The notes under the pieces: generated by a model
Seen by the model: the letters and a program-made list of their open reading frames with translations, nothing else
Told to the model about the DNA's origin: nothing
Databases searched by the model: none
In this document: positions 24,652 through 32,468 of the stretch, in pieces
How the letters are laid out: each line of letters opens with the position of its first letter
Numbering within the stretch: the first letter of the stretch is position 1
Source: SZUA-547 sp963669265
Lineage (GTDB): Bacteria > Pseudomonadota > Alphaproteobacteria > Rhodobacterales > Rhodobacteraceae
DNA: 64,000 nt
Reading direction: 5' to 3'
Assembly: GCA_963669265.1 (NCBI GenBank)
Contig: OY769916.1
Span: forward strand, 2,542,001 to 2,606,000
Made by a program: the position numbers and the translations under genes

Positions 24652-25419
24652 CTAGCCCCCTAGTTCTGGGCCATTTCTTATTAGAGTTTCGGGGATCGGC
24701 GGCCTCATGTTCAGCGCCTGGTGCGGGCGGGTGTGGTTGTATTCCTTGAGCCAGTAACCGATGACGATTTGGGCCTCTTTGGCGGTGGCGAACCATTCCG
24801 TGTTCAGCACCTCCCGGCGCAGAGTTCCGTTGAAGCGTTCATTGTAGCCGTTCTCCCACGGTGAGCCGGGATAGATCCGTATCGGCTTCACGCCGACGCG
24901 TTTCAGCCACTCCTGGGTGGTCGCAGCGGCGAATTCCGGCCCGTTGTCGCTGCGGACGTATTCCGGTTTGCCGTGGCGCAGGAATAGCTCGTAGAGAACC
25001 TCCAGCACATCGGCTGAGCCCATCCTGGCCCGGACCTCTACGGCCAGCGCCTGGCGCGTGTGTTCATCCAGGACCGTCAGCATCTTGTAGCTCCGGCCGT
25101 TGCTGAGCTTGTCGTGGACGAAATCGACGCTCCAGACATGGTTCGGATGGGTCGGCCTGAGCCGGATGATCGAGGCGTCCTTGTGATAGAGACGCCGGCG
25201 TTTCTTGTGCCGATGCGGCAACTGCAGCCCTTCTTCCCGCCAGAGCCGCTCGACTTTCTTGTGGTTCACGCGCCAGCCCTCGACGCGCAACAGCTCCGCG
25301 ATCTTGCGATAACCGTAGCGGCCATATTGCTTCGCCAGCCGAATGAGGGCGAGGCGCAGCGCGTTGTCATCCCTCGCGACGGCCTTGTATTGCAAGCTGC
25401 TGCGGGCGACGCCGATCAC
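24652..25419 (-). CDS. IS3-family transposase OrfB (DDE integrase core), copy 2
   Basis: Protein identical to 8139-8906, with the DDE residues intact. As in copy 1 it is probably made as an OrfAB fusion by -1 frameshifting. Identity between copies at this level means recent movement or gene conversion. Confidence 0.93.
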   Translation of the reverse strand: MIGVARSSLQYKAVARDDNALRLALIRLAKQYGRYGYRKIAELLRVEGWRVNHKKVERLWREEGLQLPHRHKKRRRLYHKDASIIRLRPTHPNHVWSVDFVHDKLSNGRSYKMLTVLDEHTRQALAVEVRARMGSADVLEVLYELFLRHGKPEYVRSDNGPEFAAATTQEWLKRVGVKPIRIYPGSPWENGYNERFNGTLRREVLNTEWFATAKEAQIVIGYWLKEYNHTRPHQALNMRPPIPETLIRNGPELGG

Positions 25420-25493
25420 CCGGCAGGTCCGCCGCTCCGACGTCGCGAGCTTCTGGCGCGTATGGATGACGGCCTGACGAAGCTGGCTCGTCG

Positions 25494-25781
25494 TCAGGCC
25501 CTGGGCTTTAGATAGCTCAGGCTTTCCTTGAGAATGAGCTTGTCCAGCTCGAGCTCGGCCACGATCTTCTTCAGTCTGGCGTTCTCTTTCTCCAGCGAGC
25601 GGAGCTCCGAAAGCTGCGACCGCCCCATCCCACCAAACCGCCTGCGCCAGTTGTAGTAGGTCGCGTCGCTGATCCCAACGCTACGACATGCCGATTGCAC
25701 GTCGTCTCCTTCGGCGAGCTTCAGCTCAATCTCCCGAAGAAGCTTCAATATATCCTCGTCCGAATACCGCTTCCGAGCCAT
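25494..25781 (-). CDS. IS3-family transposase OrfA (HTH), copy 2
   Basis: Identical to 8981-9268: HTH and leucine-zipper-like helix, 95 residues, starting 55 bp inside the right terminal repeat. Confidence 0.92.
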   Translation of the reverse strand: MARKRYSDEDILKLLREIELKLAEGDDVQSACRSVGISDATYYNWRRRFGGMGRSQLSELRSLEKENARLKKIVAELELDKLILKESLSYLKPRA

Positions 25782-25836
25782 CTCTCATCCCCAATTCTCG
25801 GTCAATGTAGTGGCACAGTTTTAGGGGGGAAGGACA

Positions 25837-26207
25837 AAGCCGAAGTCGAGCTCCTATTGATGCATGACAAAAAAGGGATCGAGTCGCTGGTTCTCGAAGG
25901 AACTACAGAAGCCGCGCTACAACGTTTTGCTAGCGCGCTAAAATGGCCGCCGCACCTAGCCAAGAAATACCCTGATCCGAAGGTGAACGCCCGCGACGCG
26001 CTTTCCGACTATTTTTCATGGGCGAAGGGCAACTGGGGAATTGCTGACTTCATCGCGCAATGCACAGAAGCTGAAATACCCGAATGGCTTCGAGATGCGT
26101 GCGTTAGGCTGATGCAAACTTGCGATCCCGCTCCGGCTGAGGACAAGGCGGCCGTTCCCGCCGCCGACGAGCCTGAATCGGGAGCGGCCCCAGATGGAGC
26201 TGACTGA
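25837..26207 (+). pseudogene. 3' remnant of the gene upstream of the UvrD-like helicase
   Basis: An open frame enters from the right end of IS3 copy 2 and continues about 123 codons to 26207, with no start of its own. It overlaps the helicase start (26194) by 14 bp, so in the intact locus the two were translationally coupled. The remnant (LVLEGTTEAALQRFASAL, then YFSWAKGNWGIADFIAQC, ending in an Ala/Pro-rich tail) is not recognisable to me. In Gabija, GajA (an OLD-type nuclease) precedes a UvrD-like GajB; a similar pairing is possible here but cannot be shown from the tail. Confidence 0.6.
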
Positions 26208-28020
26208 AACGCAGCTTGAGGTCATGGCCAGTGAAGGCCACTCGCTCGTCACTGGTGGACCAGGTTCCGGTAAAACGACAGTATCAATATTGAAGGCTGC
26301 ACAGATCGCTGATCGCGACCTTCGTCCACAGCAAAAAGTTCTGTTTTTGAGCTTTGCGCGCGCCAGCGTTTCGCGGGTTATCGAGGCGATCGAATTTGAG
26401 CAGACCATTCCCAAGGAAATCAAACGCCGGATCGAAGTGGATACTTACCACTCCTTTTTCTGGCGCATCTTAAAGGCGCATGGATATCTCAAAGGCCTAC
26501 CTCGCCGTCTCGAAATAATTGCGCCCCCCGCCGAGGCCATAGCTCTTGCTGGTATTCGCTTTAAATTTGGCTCGGATTCTAAACTCAATGATGAAGAGAA
26601 GGAGGCAAAGTCGAATGCTGCGAATGTCGAGCGGCAGAGGCTTGCGATGGAAGAAGGACGAATTTGTTTCGACCTTTTTGCACCGTTTGTCGGCAGCCTT
26701 CTTCATTCAAGCGAACGTCTGCGTCGTCTACTTGCCACCATGTATCCAGCAATCATCCTCGATGAGTTTCAGGATACGAATGCCGAGCAATGGCTTGTCG
26801 TACGGGCTCTTGGGAAGTGTTCCCGCCTTATCGCCTTAGCGGATCCAGAGCAGCGAATATACGATTTCATCGGGGCTGATCCTGAGCGTCTCAGTCACTT
26901 CAGCGCGGCGTTCAAACCATCTGAGATAGATTTGAGTGACGCGAACCACCGAAGTGCGGGCACAGATATCGTGAAGTTTGGCAACGACATTCTGATTGGC
27001 AGATTCCAGCAGGAAACCTACGAAGGTATCTCCTGCGGTCTTTTTGAACCATATCCTGACCCAGCAATGACGATGCTGGTGACTTCCACTTACGCGGCAC
27101 GCAAACGCTTGGCGGAGAGTGGAAAGCCTGAGTGGTCGTTGGCGATTTTGGTGCCGACGAGGAAGATGACTCGCTTGGTATCTGACAAGTTTCGAGAACC
27201 TCCAGCGGGGATGCAGGCCATCGCACATAACGCGGTTGTGGAGTTGGAAGCTGCGATTCTCGGCTCAGAAATTATTGCTCATCTCTTGCAACCGGATGCC
27301 GCCGGACACGTCGATGCCTTCATCGACCTCATGTGCAACTACTATCAAGGCAAGGGTGGAGATCGTCCGACCAAAGGCGCGTTGGATGAGGCGCAGCGAG
27401 TTCGTCGAGCCTATGGCAAATGGTGTAGTGCCATCGCATCTGGGCGAAATCCGCCTGGGAACAGCTTACTGAATGCAACCTTTGAGGTTTGCGGTGCCGC
27501 CCGTGCCGTCGGATTGACCGGCGATCCTGACAAGGATTGGCGTGCCATAAGAGCCGCTCTCGAAGACGGACGGTGCAAACGTCTACGAGACGTCGGAAAG
27601 GAAGTCCGAAACATTCGTCTGTTGGAACGGGGCACCCAGCTTCGTCAGGACTTGGCGCAGGATTGGCGTGATAACGGATGCTATGCGAATGCGCTGACAA
27701 TTGTTCAGCAGGCGTTTGTCCAGGAGCACTTTGCAACTGCGACCAAACCTGAGAGTGGTGTCGTCGTCATGAACATGCACAAAGCGAAGGGTAAACAGTT
27801 CGATGAGGTCATTATCTTCGAGGGATGGCCTATTTGGAAAAACAGGCGGAACGGCGAAATTGCCGGTAACCCTGATCGTATTGTCCGCAACAATGATCGC
27901 GCGAACGTCGATGGCAGCTCACGCCAAAATTTTCGCGTGAGCGTTACAAGAGGCCGTCAGCGGACCACAATTCTTACGCCGAAGGAAGATCCCTGCGTAT
28001 TGCTGCTTCCTGGATCGTAA
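26194..28020 (+). CDS. UvrD-like superfamily 1 helicase
   Basis: This 608-residue SF1A ATPase/helicase has Walker A GGPGSGKTT at 21-29, motif Ia-like FLSFARASVSRVIE, Walker B/motif II LDEFQDTNAEQW, motif IV-like RKMTRLVSDKF, motif V HKAKGKQFDEVIIFEG and motif VI RVSVTRGRQRTTIL. It lacks the UvrD/RecB 2B-type extension length and has no nuclease domain. Size and coupling to an upstream gene fit the helicase half of a two-gene defence system such as Gabija (GajB) or a relative. The partner is truncated by IS3 copy 2, so any such system is broken. It is the last gene before the tRNA at the right end of the island. Confidence 0.87.
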   Translation: MELTETQLEVMASEGHSLVTGGPGSGKTTVSILKAAQIADRDLRPQQKVLFLSFARASVSRVIEAIEFEQTIPKEIKRRIEVDTYHSFFWRILKAHGYLKGLPRRLEIIAPPAEAIALAGIRFKFGSDSKLNDEEKEAKSNAANVERQRLAMEEGRICFDLFAPFVGSLLHSSERLRRLLATMYPAIILDEFQDTNAEQWLVVRALGKCSRLIALADPEQRIYDFIGADPERLSHFSAAFKPSEIDLSDANHRSAGTDIVKFGNDILIGRFQQETYEGISCGLFEPYPDPAMTMLVTSTYAARKRLAESGKPEWSLAILVPTRKMTRLVSDKFREPPAGMQAIAHNAVVELEAAILGSEIIAHLLQPDAAGHVDAFIDLMCNYYQGKGGDRPTKGALDEAQRVRRAYGKWCSAIASGRNPPGNSLLNATFEVCGAARAVGLTGDPDKDWRAIRAALEDGRCKRLRDVGKEVRNIRLLERGTQLRQDLAQDWRDNGCYANALTIVQQAFVQEHFATATKPESGVVVMNMHKAKGKQFDEVIIFEGWPIWKNRRNGEIAGNPDRIVRNNDRANVDGSSRQNFRVSVTRGRQRTTILTPKEDPCVLLLPGS

Positions 28021-28123
28021 GCCAGCGGAGACGAAGACAAGAATTTGCTTGGGTCGGTCACTTTATGCCAGCCGACCTTGTTCGGCCTGGATGAGTAATT
28101 GTAATCGTTGACCGAAAAAGTAG

Positions 28124-28199
28124 TGGTGCCGCAGAAGGGACTCGAACCCCCGACCCCATCATTACGAATGACGTGCTCTACCATCTGAGCTACTGCGGC
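28124..28199 (-). tRNA. tRNA-Thr (CGT)
   Basis: A full cloverleaf can be drawn by hand: acceptor GCCGCAG/CTGCGGC, D arm with CTCAG and TGG, anticodon stem CGTCA/TGATG (one G-U) with loop TTCGTAA, variable loop, TTCGAGT T loop, and encoded CCA. Anticodon CGT reads ACG threonine codons. The 76 nt include CCA. It is the attachment site of the island: its 3' 47 nt recur at 9943-9989. One D-loop base differs from the two 5' halves on its right (CAGATGG here, CAGCTGG there), so at least the 5' part came with an element. Confidence 0.95.
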
Positions 28200-28438
28200 A
28201 TCTGGCCCTACTATGGCCCTACTAATTTTACTCTCTAGCCGAGAAGCTGTTGGTTTTGAACGTCATTCTGGGTTGGACCCGCTAATTACGAATGACGTGC
28301 TCTACCAGCTGAGCTACTGCGGCATCTGGCCCTACTATGGCCCTACTAATTTTACTCTCCTGCCGAGAAGTCGTTGGTTTTGAACGTCATTCTGGGTTGG
28401 ACCCGCTAATTACGAATGACGTGCTCTACCAGCTGAGC
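28191..28438. repeat. two tandem 124-bp attachment-site units
   Basis: Units 28191-28314 and 28315-28438 differ at about four positions. Each starts with TACTGCGGCATCTGG, contains CCCTACTATGGCCCTACTAA, and ends with ATTACGAATGAC and the tRNA-Thr D-arm, that is, the 5' half of tRNA-Thr on the minus strand through the anticodon. A last 5' half, 28409-28447, abuts the core chromosome. There is no open frame, and the repeats are too long and too few for CRISPR. Confidence 0.88.
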
Positions 28439-28447
28439 TACTGCGGC
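28285..28447 (-). other. two partial tRNA-Thr genes (5' halves)
   Basis: Segments 28285-28323 and 28409-28447 are identical 39-nt 5' halves of tRNA-Thr (acceptor strand, D arm, anticodon arm to the loop). After the anticodon, both lead into the same unrelated sequence TAGCGGGTCCAACCC. They cannot fold into a full tRNA. The right-hand one sits where the original chromosomal promoter for this tRNA should read in, so a transcript from there would cross both halves before the intact gene. Confidence 0.82.
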
Positions 28448-28539
28448 GATGCAAGCAGGGCGCGCGGCCCCCGGATGCGGCGCGGACATTAGGCGCGGGC
28501 GCTCGATTTGGCAAGCAGCGAGCCGGACGCCCGCGTCGC

Positions 28540-30132
28540 TTAATTCGCAGACGCCGCCCGCGCGGCCGCGGCGGTCTGTTCGAGCTTCTCCGACGCCTCC
28601 GCCTGCGCCGCCTTGCCGGCGCCTTCAACAGCATCAACAGTCGCCTCGCCACTTCCCGCTTTGGGTTCGGCCTCAGCCGTCATTGGCGCGTCGGCGTCGC
28701 TCGCCTCCGCCTCCATATCAGACTCCGCCGCGCCATTGCCGCCGTCCGCTGCGTCTCCGCCGACGAGAAGCGGCGCCATCGCGGCGCCAGACGCCTGCTC
28801 GTCCGATTCGTTGTCGCTCTCGCGCCAGGTCAGCGTGTCGAACGCGTCGCAATTCGGGCAAAGCGGCGCGAAATCGGAGGCGATGAACCCGCAATTGTCG
28901 CAAATCCACTGAGATCCGCGCGAGGCGGTCAGCGCTTTGGCCAGCCAACCCCGCACCATCGCCTCAGAGCCGTTATTTCCTTTCTCGACCGCGGCCATGA
29001 TCGCGCAGACCCGCGCGCTGGGCTCAGAGTCGGCGAGATCGCCGAGCGCCTTATGCGCCGCGTCGAACCGGTTCGCGGCCAGTTCAAGCTCCGCCGACAA
29101 CATCCGGGTCTCCGGATGATCCGGAGCGGCGGCGGTGAGGTTGGCGAACCGCGTCTTGCGTTGATCCGGCGACTCGTCCGGCTCGATCGCGGCGAAGGCT
29201 GCGGCGATCGACGGGTGCGGCGACTTGCGCCAGGCGTCGATCGCCACGCGGCTGGCCTTTCGGCTTTGCCCCGCTTTGGCGAGCAGTTCCGTCGCCAGCG
29301 CCGCGGCGGGCGCGAGGCCCGGCGCTTTCTTCACCGCCTCCATCACGGCCTTGCGGGCGCGCTCATCCTCGCCCTCGTCATGCGCCACGCGGGCGTCGGC
29401 CAAAAGCAGCACGGCCTCGCGCCGGGCCGAGACGTCCTTCGGCAGGTGCCCGGCCTTGGTTTTGGCGCGCAGCGTATCGCGCGCGCCCCGCCAGTCGCCG
29501 ATTTGCGCCTGCAGGCCCAGCAGGGAGTCGAGCGTGCCATTCTCTTTCGGCTGCAACACGAAGGCGCGGCGGGCGAGCCGAAGCGCCCGGTCGGTGTCGC
29601 CATCCTCCAGCGACAGGTCCAGAAGGCCCTTGATGCCGGACACTTCGGTGTCGCGATCCGCCGACAGAAGCTCGAAATACTTCTGCGCGCGCCTTCTGTC
29701 GCCCGACAGCAGCGCGGCCTGCGCGTTGACGACCCGCGTCATGGCCGGCTCGTCGAGCAGCATTTCAGCCTTCCGCGCCCGCGAATCCGCCAGCCTGCCG
29801 TCGCCAGCCGACAACGCGACAAGGCTGTCGGAAAGAGCGGCGAGGCCCCGCCGTTGCGCGCGCCGCGCCCAATAGCGCTCCAGCGCGGTTCGGTCGCCGG
29901 TGAAGAAGAAGGCGAACACGGCGACCAGCAGGCCGACCGCCTTCCAGAGCAGCCACAACCCGAAAAACAGCACGCCCGCCGCGAACACCGCCGCTAGAGG
30001 CCGCATCGCATAGGTGGTGCCGCCCCAGGTCACGCTGACCGAGCCGGGGGTCTCCAGCAGCACCGTCGCGGCCCAGGCCGCAGCGGCCAGCAGGACGAAA
30101 TAGAAGGTTGAGCGAATGATCAGCCAGAGCAT
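28540..30132 (-). CDS. hemY: HemY-like TPR membrane protein
   Basis: This 530-residue protein has two N-terminal membrane helices (about 4-26 and 42-75) followed by TPR-type helical repeats, the layout of HemY encoded next to heme genes in proteobacteria. This HemY is not protoporphyrinogen oxidase; it is thought to help assemble the heme-synthesis complex at the membrane. Near residues 410-430 a rubredoxin-like zinc ribbon (CDNCGF and CPNCD) is followed by an acidic, Ala-rich tail. The ribbon occurs in alphaproteobacterial members. It is last in the hemC-hemD-mitofilin-hemY operon, 14 bp after the mitofilin gene. It marks the start of conserved chromosome. Confidence 0.88.
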   Translation of the reverse strand: MLWLIIRSTFYFVLLAAAAWAATVLLETPGSVSVTWGGTTYAMRPLAAVFAAGVLFFGLWLLWKAVGLLVAVFAFFFTGDRTALERYWARRAQRRGLAALSDSLVALSAGDGRLADSRARKAEMLLDEPAMTRVVNAQAALLSGDRRRAQKYFELLSADRDTEVSGIKGLLDLSLEDGDTDRALRLARRAFVLQPKENGTLDSLLGLQAQIGDWRGARDTLRAKTKAGHLPKDVSARREAVLLLADARVAHDEGEDERARKAVMEAVKKAPGLAPAAALATELLAKAGQSRKASRVAIDAWRKSPHPSIAAAFAAIEPDESPDQRKTRFANLTAAAPDHPETRMLSAELELAANRFDAAHKALGDLADSEPSARVCAIMAAVEKGNNGSEAMVRGWLAKALTASRGSQWICDNCGFIASDFAPLCPNCDAFDTLTWRESDNESDEQASGAAMAPLLVGGDAADGGNGAAESDMEAEASDADAPMTAEAEPKAGSGEATVDAVEGAGKAAQAEASEKLEQTAAAARAASAN

Positions 30133-30146
30133 CCCCTGCGCCCCCC

Positions 30147-31586
30147 TTAGTTCGAGGCCGGGGCGGCGGGCAGCATCGCCGTCGCCAGATCAGACAGCGC
30201 GGCGTCGACCGCGGCGCGGTTTTCAGCTCGGGTTAGCCAACTTCCCATCGCCTCTCTCGACACGGTGGGCAAGGCGTCCAACTCGGCCAACGCCGCTTTC
30301 AGCGCGCCCTCGTTCAACCGCGCCTCGGCGCGCGAGAGCACCGCCGCCGGGGTCACGCCCTCTTCCTCTTCCGCCGGGCGGATGGCCACGCGCGATTTCA
30401 CCCAGGCCAACGCCTGATCGGCGTAGCCCTCGCCTGCCGCGGCGAGCGTCGCGGCGGAGACGGCGGCGTTGGCCGCGTCCGGGAAGGTCGCCGTCAGCGA
30501 CGTCAGGCTGGCGACGCCCGTTCCGGCGGCGGCGGTCAGAACCTCCGGCGCCTCGGCGCCGCTGACCGAAGTGAAGGTCTCAAGCTCATTCGCGTAGGGC
30601 GCCGCGCTGGTCACGGTGGTCGAAAGCGCAGCGAAGGCGGCGGCGCTGGCCGCGCCCTTGCCGACGGCGGCGTCGGCGGAAACGGATTCTTCAGCGGTCG
30701 AGAGACGCTGATCCAGCGCCGCGACCTGTTCTTCAAGGGGCGCGACCCGGTCGTCGATCGCCGACGCCGCCTTGTCGTTCAGAGCCGCCAATTCCGCCCG
30801 CAGGCCGGAGACGGCGGCGTCCGACAGCGAACCGCCCTCGACGGCCGGCTGCCCGGACAGCGCGCGGATCTCCTCCCGAAGCCCGGCGATAGAGGCCTCC
30901 GCCTCGTCGACCCGGCCCGAAAGCGCCGCATCATCGCCATTGGCGCCCGCGGCGGCGGTCTCTTCGATCTGGGCGGCCAATTCGGCGTCCGTCGCGGCGC
31001 TTTGCTCGACCGCGACGACGATCTCCGCCTGAACCGCTTCCAACTGCGCGGCGAATGCGCTCTCCAGCGCGGCGATCCGCGCCTCCATCTCTTCCTCGTT
31101 CACTCCGGAGCCGGGGGTCAGAACGGCGGCGACGCCCGCAGGCAGCATCGGAGCGAGTTTCGGCCCGCCGATCAGCGCCGCGCCAGCGCCGATGATCAGC
31201 AGGATCAGCGCGGCGAGCGCCTTTGCGGCGAAGCTCCAACCTTGCGAGTCCTCGTGATGCGCATCTTCATGGTGCTCTTCGACGTGGTGTTCATCCTCAT
31301 GATGACCGTCGTCGTGAGCGTCGCCATCATGCGCGCTATCCTCGTAAACCGGATCATACGGCTCGTCGGGATTGTCCTCGGCCGGTTCGGGATCGTCGCC
31401 ATCCGCCGCGATCACATCATCGCCATCCCCGCCGTTATCCCCGTCCTGATCTTGATCGTCAGGGGTGGGCGTCTCGTCGGACTCAAGCGAATCGGTGGTC
31501 GCATCCTCGATGGTTTCCGCTGTCGCGGCGGTCTCTTCGCCGTCGCCCGTTTCGAGGTCGTCGTTTTCTTTTTTGCCATCAATCAT
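30147..31586 (-). CDS. mitofilin (Mic60) family membrane protein
   Basis: This 479-residue protein has a long acidic, Asp/His-rich N terminus (1-120), one membrane helix (about 124-146, ALAALILLIIGAGAALIGG), a long coiled coil and a C-terminal helical mitofilin domain (LPTVSREAMGSWLTRAENRA near the end). Alphaproteobacterial mitofilins shape inner-membrane invaginations and are the ancestors of Mic60. The position between hemD and hemY is the conserved one in Rhodobacterales. Low-complexity Asp/Glu and His stretches near the N terminus are typical here and may bind metal. Confidence 0.9.
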   Translation of the reverse strand: MIDGKKENDDLETGDGEETAATAETIEDATTDSLESDETPTPDDQDQDGDNGGDGDDVIAADGDDPEPAEDNPDEPYDPVYEDSAHDGDAHDDGHHEDEHHVEEHHEDAHHEDSQGWSFAAKALAALILLIIGAGAALIGGPKLAPMLPAGVAAVLTPGSGVNEEEMEARIAALESAFAAQLEAVQAEIVVAVEQSAATDAELAAQIEETAAAGANGDDAALSGRVDEAEASIAGLREEIRALSGQPAVEGGSLSDAAVSGLRAELAALNDKAASAIDDRVAPLEEQVAALDQRLSTAEESVSADAAVGKGAASAAAFAALSTTVTSAAPYANELETFTSVSGAEAPEVLTAAAGTGVASLTSLTATFPDAANAAVSAATLAAAGEGYADQALAWVKSRVAIRPAEEEEGVTPAAVLSRAEARLNEGALKAALAELDALPTVSREAMGSWLTRAENRAAVDAALSDLATAMLPAAPASN

Positions 31587-31734
31587 GGGTCGATCCCGTC
31601 TCGTCGCGTTGAAATCGCGGGGGCGGCGCAGAAAACGCGCCCGGCCGCATAGAGATTCGCTTTGAAGTCAATTTGTCCAAGCGCGGAGCGTAGTGCGCCC
31701 CCGGTTGCTGAACAACGCTTTAAATGCGCGCAGT

Positions 31735-32460
31735 TCAGGAGAATTCCGAGTTTGGGCGCCCTACGGCCCGTAACATCGCAGTCGCATCGGGGCGTTCGGC
31801 GATGTCGATCCGGCGCAATCCAAGGTTCGCCAGAGGCGCGGCGGCGGCCGGGCTGATCGCCGCGGCGCGCAGATCGGAGAGCGGCGCCAGCCCCGCCTTC
31901 GACGCGAGAGACGCGAAGATTTTGGCGGTGCGGGGCGAGTAAAACGCCGCCGCTTCGACGCCGCCGGTCTCCAGTGCGGCAGAAACATTGGCGGGCAGGC
32001 GGGTCGCCGCCTGCATCTCGTAGAGCACGGCCTCCGCCGCCTCGACGCCCGCCGCATCAAGTCGCCCCGCGAGATCTCCACGTCCATGCGCGCCGCGGAT
32101 ATGGAGGACGCCCCGCTTGGGCGGCGCGGATTGGATCAGATGCGCAAGCACCTCGGCGTCGCCATCGGCGGACGTGACTTCCTGAAATCCTGCCTCGCGC
32201 GCGGCGGCGGCGGTCGCGTCGCCCACCGCGAAGACCTGAAGGTCGCGATCGTTGTTGATCGCGGCGAAGGCGCGCGCGCCATTGGCCGACGTGAAGGCGA
32301 GCGCGCCTGCGGCGGCGACGCGCGCGTCCAGATCCGGGGGTGGGGCGAGCGGTTGGAGCTCCAGCATCGGCGAGATCAGGCAGGACCATCCCTCAGCCGA
32401 CAGGATCTCTGAAAGCGCCGCTGATTGCGCCCACGGCCGGGTCAGGAGGATGGAGGCCAC
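31735..32460 (-). CDS. hemD: uroporphyrinogen-III synthase
   Basis: HemD closes and inverts ring D of hydroxymethylbilane to form uroporphyrinogen III in the cytoplasm. The 241-residue protein has the two-lobe HemD fold; the sequence is weakly conserved as usual, with LTRPWAQSAALSEILSAEGW at the N terminus and VEAAAFYSPRTAKIFASL in the second lobe. It starts eight bases after hemC, so the pair is co-transcribed. Position and length make this assignment strong. Confidence 0.9.
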   Translation of the reverse strand: MASILLTRPWAQSAALSEILSAEGWSCLISPMLELQPLAPPPDLDARVAAAGALAFTSANGARAFAAINNDRDLQVFAVGDATAAAAREAGFQEVTSADGDAEVLAHLIQSAPPKRGVLHIRGAHGRGDLAGRLDAAGVEAAEAVLYEMQAATRLPANVSAALETGGVEAAAFYSPRTAKIFASLASKAGLAPLSDLRAAAISPAAAAPLANLGLRRIDIAERPDATAMLRAVGRPNSEFS

Positions 32461-32468
32461 GCCCGCCG

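Larger units (their letters stand above)
24649..25836 (-). mobile_element. IS3-family insertion sequence, copy 2 (1188 bp)
   Basis: Same length, orientation and terminal repeats as copy 1 (8136-9323), with identical encoded proteins. It lies inside the integrase gene on the left and inside an unrelated gene on the right. Flanks GCAC and AAGC show no target duplication, and no pairing of flanks between the two copies restores one either. Confidence 0.93.

Noticed and set aside
8136..25836. A composite transposon made of two IS3 copies
   Set aside because: No target duplication at the outer ends, and each IS interrupts a different gene pair; the arrangement is better explained by independent insertion and deletion.
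28191..28438. Tandem 124-bp repeats as a CRISPR array
   Set aside because: Only two units, units too long, no unique spacers, and the content is tRNA-Thr 5' half plus attachment-site sequence.
29053..29997. A 314-codon frame antisense to hemY
   Set aside because: The translation is Arg/Gln-rich with no domain, opposite a clear HemY protein.
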